From positions 1 to 6,247 of the forward strand of contig JAJQCI010000264.1 in NCBI GenBank assembly GCA_021202835.1: a stretch of DNA of 6,247 bases. Direction: 5' to 3'. Positions 1-6,247 of the stretch are shown in pieces. Under the pieces are notes generated by a model that saw only the letters and a list, made by a program, of their open reading frames with translations, did no database searches and was not told where the DNA came from. Origin of the DNA: Clostridiales bacterium (GTDB taxonomy: Bacteria > Bacillota > Clostridia > Lachnospirales > CAG-274). Made by a program: the position numbers and the translations under genes. Positions within the stretch are counted from its first letter, which is position 1; every line of letters begins with the position of its first letter.

Positions 1-1
1 C

Positions 2-190
2 CAAAACGGCGAGCTTACGGCAAACGACGCAGCCAGCCTTCTTGCTCACGTTCTTAACACAGATCTCGTAAACGAAAACTGGAATCTTTCGGCAGAGATT
101 GCCGATGTTGCAGGCGAAGTAGACGGCGAGCTGGGCGCAGACGACGCAGCGGCTATTCTTTCAAAGGTTCTTAACAGTGCATATGAGTTT
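2..190 (+). other. Dockerin-like module (two EF-hand-type repeats), first repeat cut by the window edge
   Basis: Two copies of the pattern G-E-L-x-A-x-D-A-A-x-(I/L)-L followed by a short helix ending in V-L-N are visible. The first starts NGELTANDAASLLAHVLN (codons 2-19) and the second DGELGADDAAAILSKVLN (codons 41-58). This matches the calcium loop plus helix of type I dockerins, which bind cohesins on scaffoldins or on the cell surface. In the second loop the first calcium position falls on Ala37 (within DVAGEVDG) rather than the usual Asp, so it is degenerate. The first loop's opening residues lie outside the window. The module sits N-terminal to the catalytic domain, whereas dockerins are more often C-terminal. 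Confidence 0.75.
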
Positions 191-2743
191 AAGACTCTCG
201 GCTCAAGCATAAGCGGCGGCGGAACAAGCGGCAGCGATGACGATGACGACGATGAAACAGTGGGCGAAAGCTTCTACTGGTGGTTTGACGAATTAAACGG
301 CGGCGGCGCTGTTACTGCAGGCACATATTCCGCAGGAAACGGCACGGCAGAGGTTACGGTTAACCCCAGCTCCAGTTCCTCAAACTACACGGCTCAAAGC
401 AACGCTTCATTTGAATATGACGGAACAACACACAAGGGCTACTGGGCAAGCGCCAGACCTTCCGGTTTAGGAAATATTACAAACATTTCCGATATAGCAG
501 CCGGCTCGGCTTATTATTTCACACCGGTAGTAAGCGGAACAATTACAGCTTACTGCTATGTTCCTTCGGGAAAGAACTTCTTCATTAAGGAATTTGACGA
601 AAGCGGTGCTCTTATAAATACAACAACAAGCAGCTCACCTGCCAGCGCAAGCAATCTTTCAATTACAATCGCAGGTACGGCAGGCTATACCTACCTTGTA
701 GGCACAGGCGGAACAGACGCACTTCGCTTCTACGGCTTCAAGTTCCTGGTTGACGACCCGGCTGAGGTTCCCGTAAGCGTAACCATAGGTGAAGATGTTG
801 ACTTCTCAAAGGCAACTATCTCATTTAAGGACGTTGACACAGGGGCAGCATATGCAACCGTTGTTGACGGACAGACAAGCATAACACTTAACATAGGACA
901 CACATATGAAATCTCAATAGATGACGGCGGTATTGCAGTTGACTATAACGGAGTAACAGAGTTTACATTTACAGGTACGGAAACATCTATCGACCTTACC
1001 CTTACGAATGTACCCGACGTTACTCTTACAGGTGCAATTACAAGCGAAGACTCAGACAATGCGGCTGCTGTTGTAACAAGCATCACATTCACAAAGATGT
1101 CTGATGAAACTGTTTCTTACTCAACAACCGACAGAGGTTCAATCGACGCAGAAGCCGGAACATATACAATTCAGATTAAGCCCGGCGAATACAATACATC
1201 TGTTGTTACAACAGACGGCAGCATCACAAACGACAGAGTTTCCGTTGCTGCCGAAGGCGACAATGTAAACGAAATCTATCTTGAACAGGAAGACTTAAGC
1301 ACTCTCTATATGTATGATGAAATAAGCAAGTCTTCTTCCGTTGTTACATTCAGCGGCTTCAGCGCTCACAGTTCACAGTACGGCGTAAGCGGCGGTGTAG
1401 GATCAAGAATTACGGTTCCCGCTTCCGCAGGCCAGACTCTTAACATAGTTATGAGCTATGACGGCGAATTCTATGTATATGACAACGGCTCAGGCGATGT
1501 AATCAACACAGGCACAGACCTTAAGGCTTCATACGTTGTTTCAGACACAGCTACAGCTGTTACAATCGAAGTTGCAGCAACAGGAAACGTAGCCTCCGGT
1601 TCATCTTCAGGCTATGTTGTAAGCATTGAATATATCAATGCGGCTCTTGATTTTGTCTCCGAGCTTTCCGTTCCCGGCGACTATGACACATTAAACGACG
1701 CCATTGCAGCCATCAAGTCTATGGATAGACCCGAAGACGAAGACGGCAGAGTTACAATCACATTGACATCTGACCTTCAGGAACAGGTTGTTATGGACGC
1801 AGACTATGTTTCACTTGACGGTCAGGACCATGAAATCACATGGTATTACGGCGTTGGCTCGGCTTATTATTCGGTTGACTCAAGCGGATATTACAGTGAA
1901 AGTCTTTTCAGAGACGCTTATTCAAAGACAGAGGCCAGCGGCTCACTTTGGGGCGGCGTTATGATCGTTTTGGGCGACTACTTCAAGGCTCATGATGTTA
2001 CATTTAAGAATACATATAACTATTATGTAACAACAAAGGAAATCGAAGACGGCGTAACCCCCACAGACGGCAAGAATGAAAGAACTCTCGAATCAGACGT
2101 TCAGGTAACAAGCATGAGAGAAAGATCAAACGCTCTTTATCCCAAGGGAGACCAGGGTGAATATTACAACTGTAAGATTCTTTCTTCACAGGATACTCTC
2201 GGCGTAAACGGCCAGCTTTACAATTATACATATTTCAAAGACTGTACAATCGGCGGAAACTGCGACTATATCTGCGGCGGCGGTACTATGGTATTTGATG
2301 ACTGTATTCTTGAATGGAAGCCGGAAGGCTCAAGCAACTTAGGCTACCTTACAGCTCCCAAGCTTATGCCTTATGTATTCAGAAACTGTACTGTTACAGT
2401 TGACACAACATCAAGCAAGTATGTAAGCGGTGCATACGGTATCTACGGCAGAACATGGGCCTCCAACTCCGACGGCGGTGCATACTGTATATTTATGAAC
2501 ACAGCTACAAACGACCTTATCGGCAGCACAGGCTGGATTAAGATGACAGACGATCCTTCAGGAGCAAGACTCTACGAATACAATAACTATAAGTCAGACG
2601 GCTCAACATTTGTATCAGATGCAGGCAAGGACCTCAGCAAAGAGGAATATGCCGACGTTCTTGCATTAGTTCAGGGCGATGCAATTATCAAAGGTATACT
2701 GGGCGACTGGACACCTATGTATTACGGCTACGAAGCAGAGTAA
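2..2743 (+). CDS. Secreted modular pectin methylesterase (CE8) with dockerin-like module, 5'-truncated by window edge
   Basis: This is the 3' part of a larger gene: the frame is open to the left edge, giving 913 visible codons (numbered from base 2). The GTG at 260 (codon 87) lies inside the frame in a linker and is not the start. Codons 1-63 are two dockerin-like repeats. Codons 67-90 form a Gly/Ser linker with six Asp in a row (79-84). Codons about 90-252 and 432-545 are Ser/Thr/Gly-rich beta modules that resemble each other, and 253-431 looks Ig- or prealbumin-like. Codons about 556-913 match pectinesterase, which removes methyl esters from homogalacturonan: QDTL (730-733, Asp731), CDYICG (Asp755, expected nucleophile) and YGRTW (Arg817, Trp819). 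The usual QAVAL motif reads RSNAL (708-712), so one oxyanion-hole Gln is missing. No signal peptide is visible because the N-terminus is absent; secretion is inferred from the architecture. The esterase fold is clear, while the names of the middle modules are inference. Confidence 0.9.
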   Translation, partial: QNGELTANDAASLLAHVLNTDLVNENWNLSAEIADVAGEVDGELGADDAAAILSKVLNSAYEFKTLGSSISGGGTSGSDDDDDDETVGESFYWWFDELNGGGAVTAGTYSAGNGTAEVTVNPSSSSSNYTAQSNASFEYDGTTHKGYWASARPSGLGNITNISDIAAGSAYYFTPVVSGTITAYCYVPSGKNFFIKEFDESGALINTTTSSSPASASNLSITIAGTAGYTYLVGTGGTDALRFYGFKFLVDDPAEVPVSVTIGEDVDFSKATISFKDVDTGAAYATVVDGQTSITLNIGHTYEISIDDGGIAVDYNGVTEFTFTGTETSIDLTLTNVPDVTLTGAITSEDSDNAAAVVTSITFTKMSDETVSYSTTDRGSIDAEAGTYTIQIKPGEYNTSVVTTDGSITNDRVSVAAEGDNVNEIYLEQEDLSTLYMYDEISKSSSVVTFSGFSAHSSQYGVSGGVGSRITVPASAGQTLNIVMSYDGEFYVYDNGSGDVINTGTDLKASYVVSDTATAVTIEVAATGNVASGSSSGYVVSIEYINAALDFVSELSVPGDYDTLNDAIAAIKSMDRPEDEDGRVTITLTSDLQEQVVMDADYVSLDGQDHEITWYYGVGSAYYSVDSSGYYSESLFRDAYSKTEASGSLWGGVMIVLGDYFKAHDVTFKNTYNYYVTTKEIEDGVTPTDGKNERTLESDVQVTSMRERSNALYPKGDQGEYYNCKILSSQDTLGVNGQLYNYTYFKDCTIGGNCDYICGGGTMVFDDCILEWKPEGSSNLGYLTAPKLMPYVFRNCTVTVDTTSSKYVSGAYGIYGRTWASNSDGGAYCIFMNTATNDLIGSTGWIKMTDDPSGARLYEYNNYKSDGSTFVSDAGKDLSKEEYADVLALVQGDAIIKGILGDWTPMYYGYEAE
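1667..2740 (+). other. CE8 pectinesterase catalytic domain
   Basis: This is a right-handed beta-helix esterase domain recognised by its conserved blocks in the expected order. YDTLNDAIAAI (codons 561-571) opens the domain. A block around VSLDGQDHEI follows, then VLGDYFKAHDVTFKNT, equivalent to the family's G-D-x-F-x-A-x-x-x-T-F-x-N-T strand. Next come ALYPKGD (711-717), YYNCKILSSQDTL (721-733), CDYICGGG (754-761) and YGRTW (815-819). Asp731 and Asp755 are the expected acid/base and nucleophile, with Arg817 and Trp819 as substrate-binding partners. The domain runs to the stop codon, ending in GDWTPMYYGYEAE, with no sorting motif after it. Confidence 0.9.
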
Positions 2744-2782
2744 TACTTGAGATTTGTCTTTAAAAAATAAAGTATAACCATT

Positions 2783-2830
2783 AAACAGGGGCTGTGAAAA
2801 AGTCAAAAGCTTTTTCACAGCCCTGTTTTT
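2783..2830 (+). terminator. Rho-independent terminator of the pectin methylesterase gene
   Basis: The left arm (2783-2802) pairs with the right arm (2810-2828) around a 7-base loop, TCAAAAG. The inner stem GGGCTGTGAAAAAG / CTTTTTCACAGCCC is perfect over 14 pairs. One extra G (2788) bulges on the left, and the stem then continues AAACA/TGTTT. The run of five T at 2826-2830 supplies the U-tract, although part of it can also pair with the A's of the left arm. It lies 40 bases after the stop codon and before an independent promoter, so it very likely ends the upstream transcript. Confidence 0.93.
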
Positions 2831-2903
2831 GCGCCGCTCAGGCAGCAGGACACGGCTGAACTGTTACGGAAAATTATTTTTTCATTTCCGGGCTTCTGAA
2901 TAA

Positions 2904-2932
2904 TTGACAGAATATTATAAATGTGGTAAAAT
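2904..2932 (+). promoter_or_regulatory. Sigma-A-type promoter of leuS
   Basis: A perfect -35 box TTGACA (2904-2909) is followed by a 17-base spacer and a -10 box TAAAAT (2927-2932). The -10 box is preceded by TGG, giving an extended -10. Transcription would begin near 2939, leaving a leader of about 77 bases before the leuS start codon. It lies downstream of the preceding terminator, so leuS appears to be transcribed on its own. The bases between terminator and promoter (2831-2903) show nothing else recognisable. Confidence 0.85.
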
Positions 2933-2957
2933 GTTTTCTAATGTAAGGTAAGTATAC

Positions 2958-2984
2958 GAATTTGGGCATTTGCCCGAGGAATTC
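2958..2984 (+). promoter_or_regulatory. Small hairpin in the leuS leader
   Basis: GAATT (2958-2962) can pair with AATTC (2980-2984), and GGGC (2964-2967) with GCCC (2972-2975) around an ATTT loop, with a 1-by-4 internal loop between the two helices. No run of T follows, so it is not a terminator. The core GGGCA-TT-TGCCC is also a DNA palindrome and could be a protein site. Any regulatory role is inference. Confidence 0.35.
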
Positions 2985-3000
2985 TTATATAATGAAAAGC

Positions 3001-3006
3001 AAGGAG
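3001..3006 (+). promoter_or_regulatory. Ribosome binding site of leuS
   Basis: AAGGAG ends 10 bases before the ATG at 3017. It is the only strong Shine-Dalgarno sequence near the 5' end of this frame and fixes the start codon, which also agrees with the normal N-terminus of the family. Confidence 0.85.
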
Positions 3007-3016
3007 ATTATTTGAT

Positions 3017-5431
3017 ATGAAAGAGTATTCACCTAAAGACATTGAAAAAAAATGGCAGGATATATGGGAAAAGAATGAGGCTTTTAAAACCTCCGACGAC
3101 TATTCAAAGCCCAAATATTATGCTTTGGTTGAGTTCCCCTACCCTTCGGGTCAGGGTCTGCACGTAGGTCATCCCCGTCCCTACACTGCGCTGGATATAA
3201 TTTCCAGAAAGAGACGTATGCAGGGCTATAACGTTCTCTTCCCCATGGGGTGGGACGCTTTCGGCCTGCCTACCGAAAATTATGCCATTGCAAACAAAAT
3301 TCACCCCAGAATCGTTACGGAAAACAATGTTCACAGATTTAAAACACAGCTTAAGAGTATAGGCTATTCTTTCGACTGGTCAAGAGAAATAAACACAACC
3401 GACCCTGAATATTATAAATGGACACAGTGGATTTTCCTCAAGCTTTTCAAAAAGGGCCTTGCATATAAGAGTGAAATGCCCATAAACTGGTGTACGGGCT
3501 GTAAGGTCGGCCTTGCCAACGAAGAGGTTGTAAACGGCGTCTGTGAGCGCTGCGGTTCTCCCGTTGTGAGAAAGGTTAAAAGCCAGTGGATGCTTAAAAT
3601 CACAGCCTATGCCGACAGGCTCATAAAGGACCTTGATGACGTTGACTATGTTGAAAAAATAAAGATATCCCAGAAAAACTGGATAGGCCGCTCGGAGGGT
3701 GCCGAGGTTGACTTTAAGCTTAAAGATTTGGACGAAACTCTTACGGTTTACACAACCCGTCCCGATACACTTTTCGGCGCCACTTATATGGTAATTTCGC
3801 CCGAACACCCCCTCATTGACAAATATAAGAATATAATAGAAAACTACGATGAGGCCATCGCCTACAGAAATGAAGCCGCAAAGAAATCAGACTTTGAGAG
3901 AACAGAGCTTGTAAAAGAAAAAACAGGTGTTGAAATAAAAGGAATAAAGGCAGTTAACCCGGTAAACGGAAAGGAAATTCCCGTTTGGATATCAGACTAT
4001 GTTCTTATGTCCTACGGAACAGGTGCAATTATGGCAGTTCCTGCCCATGACGAGCGTGACTGGGACTTTGCAAAGAAATTTAACCTTCCTATTATAGAGG
4101 TTGTTGCCGGCGGCGGAAACGTTCAGGAGAAGGTTTTCACAGACGTAAACACAGGCATTTTGGTTAACTCCGACTTTTTAAACGGCCTTGAGGTTAAAGC
4201 CGCAAAGGCTGAGATGATTGAAAAGCTGGAAGAAAAAGGCATAGGCAGAAAAAAGGTCAACTTTAAGCTGAGAGACTGGGTTTTCTCACGCCAGAGATAC
4301 TGGGGCGAGCCTATCCCCATTGTTCACTGTGACAAGTGCGGCTATGTTCCCATTCCCGAGGAAGAGCTGCCCCTTATGCTGCCGGAGGTTGAAAGCTATA
4401 TGCCTACTGACACAGGCGAATCTCCCCTTGCGGCTATTACCGACTGGGTAAACACAACTTGCCCCTGCTGCGGAGGCCCGGCTAAGAGAGAAACAGACAC
4501 CATGCCCCAGTGGGCCGGTTCATCATGGTATTTTCTGAGATATACCGATCCTCACAATCATGACGCCCTTGCCGGCAAGGAGGCCCTTGAATACTGGACT
4601 CCCGTAGACTGGTATAACGGCGGTATGGAGCATACAACCCTCCACCTTCTTTACTCACGCTTCTGGCATAAGTTCCTCTATGACATAGGTGTCGTTCCCA
4701 CTGCGGAGCCCTACAAAAAGAGAACATCCCACGGTATGATTTTGGGCGAAAACGGCGAAAAGATGTCAAAATCAAGAGGAAATGTCGTTAATCCCGATGA
4801 TATCATAAAGGAATTCGGTGCAGACACACTCAGGACCTACGAAATGTTCATTGGCGCCTTCGATATGGCGGCCAGCTGGTCACAAAACGGCGTTAAGGGT
4901 GTAAGACGTTTCCTTGACAGAGTTTGGAAGCTTCAGGAATTCCTCACTGAAGGCGAGAGCTATTCGAAGGAATTTGAGACAAAAATGCACCAAACGATAA
5001 AGAAGGTTTCAAACGACTATGAAAACCTTAAGTTTAACACAGCCATTGCCGCCCTTATGTCGCTTCTCAATGACTTCTACGCCGCTAAGCGCATAAACAA
5101 GGCAGAGTTTAAAACCTATATAACACTGCTGAACCCCGTAGCTTCCCATATGACAGAAGAGCTTTGGGAAATCGCCGGATTTGAGGGTTATCTCTATCAA
5201 ACAAAGTGGCCCGAATATGACGAGGCAAAGACGGTAGAACAAACCGTTGAAATCGCCGTAACGGTAAACGGCAAGGTAAGAGGAAAGGTCACCATAAATC
5301 TGGACGAAGACGAGGCCGGCGTAAAGGAAAAAGCCCACGCCGAGGCAGGCGTTAAGAAATTCCTTGACGGAAAGAATATCTTCAAAGAAATTTACGTTAA
5401 AAACAAAATTTTAAATATAGTAGTGAAATAA
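3017..5431 (+). CDS. leuS: Leucyl-tRNA synthetase
   Basis: This cytoplasmic class I aminoacyl-tRNA synthetase joins leucine to tRNA-Leu using ATP. The 804 residues are the normal length for Gram-positive bacterial LeuRS, so the gene is intact. HVGH (49-52) is the HIGH signature, and KMSKS (582-586, followed by RGN) is the second ATP-binding signature. The CP1 editing domain carries TTRPDTLFG (246-254) and GTGAIMAVPAHDERD (334-348), with the conserved Asp residues of the editing pocket that hydrolyse mischarged tRNA. Two Cys quartets suggest zinc sites: C159/C162/C176/C179 and C438/C441/C482/C485. WAGSSWYFLRY follows the second. The C-terminal part holds the helical anticodon-binding region and ends with VTVNGKVRGKV and a small tail domain, as in the family. 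The segment after HVGH reads HPRPYTALD rather than the HPEGYTATD common in other bacteria. It has its own promoter, a strong ribosome binding site and no T-box. Confidence 0.98.
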   Translation: MKEYSPKDIEKKWQDIWEKNEAFKTSDDYSKPKYYALVEFPYPSGQGLHVGHPRPYTALDIISRKRRMQGYNVLFPMGWDAFGLPTENYAIANKIHPRIVTENNVHRFKTQLKSIGYSFDWSREINTTDPEYYKWTQWIFLKLFKKGLAYKSEMPINWCTGCKVGLANEEVVNGVCERCGSPVVRKVKSQWMLKITAYADRLIKDLDDVDYVEKIKISQKNWIGRSEGAEVDFKLKDLDETLTVYTTRPDTLFGATYMVISPEHPLIDKYKNIIENYDEAIAYRNEAAKKSDFERTELVKEKTGVEIKGIKAVNPVNGKEIPVWISDYVLMSYGTGAIMAVPAHDERDWDFAKKFNLPIIEVVAGGGNVQEKVFTDVNTGILVNSDFLNGLEVKAAKAEMIEKLEEKGIGRKKVNFKLRDWVFSRQRYWGEPIPIVHCDKCGYVPIPEEELPLMLPEVESYMPTDTGESPLAAITDWVNTTCPCCGGPAKRETDTMPQWAGSSWYFLRYTDPHNHDALAGKEALEYWTPVDWYNGGMEHTTLHLLYSRFWHKFLYDIGVVPTAEPYKKRTSHGMILGENGEKMSKSRGNVVNPDDIIKEFGADTLRTYEMFIGAFDMAASWSQNGVKGVRRFLDRVWKLQEFLTEGESYSKEFETKMHQTIKKVSNDYENLKFNTAIAALMSLLNDFYAAKRINKAEFKTYITLLNPVASHMTEELWEIAGFEGYLYQTKWPEYDEAKTVEQTVEIAVTVNGKVRGKVTINLDEDEAGVKEKAHAEAGVKKFLDGKNIFKEIYVKNKILNIVVK

Positions 5432-5433
5432 CC

Positions 5434-5547
5434 GGGTGCGGACTTTATGCAATAGCCCAGCCGTGCCCTGCTGACGGCCGGATTTTCCATACGGAACCCT
5501 GTCAGCAGGGCCGGGCTGTTACGAATTTATGTCCGCAGCCTTTATTT
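5434..5547 (+). repeat. Long imperfect inverted repeat between leuS and the cyclophilin gene, possible terminator
   Basis: The outer arms 5434-5443 and 5531-5540 pair over 9 of 10 positions (GG-TGCGGAC with GTCCGCA-CC, one G-G mismatch). Further in, AGCCC (5454-5458) pairs with GGGCT (5513-5517). GCCCTGCTGAC (5465-5475) pairs perfectly with GTCAGCAGGGC (5501-5511), and the next two pairs extend it. The apex (5478-5498) can form a small hairpin, TTCC-ATAC-GGAA. TTTATTT (5541-5547) directly follows the outer arm, so it may work as a weak terminator or a transcript-end stabiliser for leuS. Its length and GC-rich core are unusual for a plain terminator, and a small repetitive palindromic element is an alternative. 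Confidence 0.7.
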
Positions 5548-5565
5548 AAAGAAAGGAAAAATAAA

Positions 5566-6084
5566 ATGGCAAATCCTGTTGTTACAATAGAAACGGAATA
5601 CTGCGGAACAATAAAGCTTGAGCTTTATCCCGAAATCGCTCCCAACACTGTCAACAATTTCTTAAGCCTTGTAAACAAGGGCTATTATGACGGCCTTACC
5701 TTCCACAGAATCATAAAGGGCTTTATGATTCAGGGCGGCTGTCCCCTTGGAAACGGCACAGGGGGCCCCGGCTACACAATAAAGGGCGAATTCTCGGGAA
5801 ACGGCTTTAAAAACACACTTAAACACACAAGGGGCGTTATTTCAATGGCAAGAGCAATGCACCCCGACTCCGCAGGCTCACAGTTTTTCATAATGCATGA
5901 AAACGCACCCCACCTTGACGGCCAGTATGCCGCTTTCGGAAAGGTCATCGAAGGGCTTGACGTTGTTGACGAAATCGCCTCAGCGGCCACCGACTTCGGA
6001 GACAGACCCGTTATGGAAATGAAAATGACAAAGGTAACGGCCGAAACCTTCGGGGAAAAATATCCCGAACCCGAAAAAATTTAA
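5566..6084 (+). CDS. ppiB: Cyclophilin-type peptidyl-prolyl cis-trans isomerase
   Basis: This is a single-domain cyclophilin of 172 residues that speeds the cis-trans isomerisation of peptide bonds before proline during protein folding. The active-site block FHRIIKGFMIQGG (46-58) holds the catalytic Arg48, with Phe53 and Gln56. SMARAMHPDSAGSQFFI (93-109) and HLDGQYAAFGKVIEG (116-130) complete the binding groove. The position equal to Trp121 of human cyclophilin A is His116, as in many bacterial members, which usually lowers cyclosporin affinity. No signal peptide or lipobox precedes the domain, so it should be cytosolic, unlike secreted cyclophilins. The start is supported by AAAGGA (5552-5557), 8 bases ahead of the ATG. 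No clear promoter lies between the palindrome and the gene, so it may depend on read-through from leuS. No convincing terminator follows. The ppiB symbol is assigned by type only. Confidence 0.95.
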   Translation: MANPVVTIETEYCGTIKLELYPEIAPNTVNNFLSLVNKGYYDGLTFHRIIKGFMIQGGCPLGNGTGGPGYTIKGEFSGNGFKNTLKHTRGVISMARAMHPDSAGSQFFIMHENAPHLDGQYAAFGKVIEGLDVVDEIASAATDFGDRPVMEMKMTKVTAETFGEKYPEPEKI

Positions 6085-6164
6085 AGAGAAATTATAGGCT
6101 AATTAAAAATTGCTTAAATCCCCTCACAGGCAGTAAATTGTTTTTAAAAAGTTTGCATTTTCAC

Positions 6165-6193
6165 TTGATTTCTTGTGGGATTTGGTGTATACT
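6165..6193 (+). promoter_or_regulatory. Sigma-A-type promoter reading out of the window
   Basis: TTGATT (6165-6170) and TATACT (6188-6193) are separated by 17 bases, with 4 of 6 and 5 of 6 matches to consensus. Transcription would begin near 6200. It lies 80 bases past the cyclophilin stop codon and points right, so it should drive the next gene or RNA. Confidence 0.65.
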
Positions 6194-6199
6194 ACCTGA

Positions 6200-6247
6200 G
6201 TTTAGGAGTATAACTAAAAAGATGGTGCTAAGCCACAGATTAGAACC
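6200..6247 (+). other. Start of an unidentified transcript (leader, small RNA or gene), cut by the window edge
   Basis: These are the first bases downstream of the predicted promoter. AGGAG (6204-6208) is followed 13 bases later by an ATG (6222) whose frame stays open for the remaining 8 codons (MVLSHRLE). That spacing is long for a ribosome binding site, and the CTA and TTA codons are uncommon in the genes upstream. The segment could equally be a structured leader or non-coding RNA. I recognise no riboswitch or RNA family from these 48 bases. Confidence 0.3.

Noticed and set aside
2941..2946. ATG directly followed by TAA at the start of the predicted leuS leader, a possible start-stop element.
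   Set aside because: There is no ribosome binding site ahead of it and it sits at the predicted transcription start, so chance is the simplest explanation.
2988..2993. A perfect TATAAT just upstream of the leuS ribosome binding site.
   Set aside because: No -35 element is present at 16-18 bases upstream, and transcription from it would start at about 3000, leaving almost no leader. The promoter at 2904-2932 is far better.
3380..3808. Antisense open frames inside leuS, the longest being 142 codons on the - strand.
   Set aside because: They overlap a clearly conserved gene, have no family features, and arise from the codon bias of the coding strand. The same applies to antisense frames inside the esterase and cyclophilin genes.
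6135..6155. AAATTGTTTTTAAAAAGTTT as a possible terminator for the cyclophilin gene.
   Set aside because: The stem would be almost all A-T with no GC core and no following T-run, so it is not a credible terminator.
6116..6183. Distant inverted repeat AAATCC...CACA with TGTG-GGATTT around the promoter after the cyclophilin gene.
   Set aside because: The arms are short, need a 3-base bulge and are separated by about 45 bases. This is within what AT-rich sequence gives by chance.
1..6247. CRISPR arrays, insertion sequences, tRNA or rRNA genes and defence or toxin-antitoxin genes.
   Set aside because: Reading both strands showed no regularly spaced repeats, no transposase or integrase motifs, no tRNA-like cloverleaf with a TTC-arm consensus, and no extra gene in the gaps.

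Overview
The window looks like a chromosomal piece of an anaerobic, low-to-mid GC Gram-positive of the class Clostridia, probably a gut or rumen plant-polysaccharide degrader. This is inferred from a dockerin-like module on a pectin-active secreted enzyme, an 804-residue Firmicutes-type leucyl-tRNA synthetase, strong AAGGAG-type ribosome binding sites and sigma-A-like promoters. No genus can be named from the sequence alone.

All three recognisable genes lie on the + strand. Bases 2-2743 are the 3' part of a large modular gene whose true start lies before the window. The visible order is a dockerin-like pair of repeats, a Gly/Ser/Asp linker, a beta-rich module, a stretch of Ig/prealbumin-like sequence, a second beta-rich module, and a C-terminal carbohydrate esterase family 8 (pectin methylesterase) domain. 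A strong hairpin terminator (2783-2830) closes this unit. After a spacer of about 70 bases with nothing recognisable, a well-formed promoter (2904-2932) drives leuS (3017-5431) through a leader of roughly 77 bases that holds a small hairpin but no T-box. A 134-base gap containing a very long imperfect inverted repeat (5434-5540) separates leuS from a small cytosolic cyclophilin-type prolyl isomerase gene (5566-6084). The last 160 bases contain another good promoter (6165-6193) and about 50 bases of an unidentified transcript that runs out of the window.

The genes do not form one pathway. The esterase would act outside the cell on methyl-esterified pectin, perhaps tethered through its dockerin. 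leuS and the cyclophilin are housekeeping genes for translation and protein folding. I found no convincing novel system. The points most worth a second look are an Arg in place of the usual oxyanion-hole Gln in the esterase, the modular N-terminal half of that protein, the long palindrome between leuS and the cyclophilin gene, and the unassigned transcript start at the right edge.
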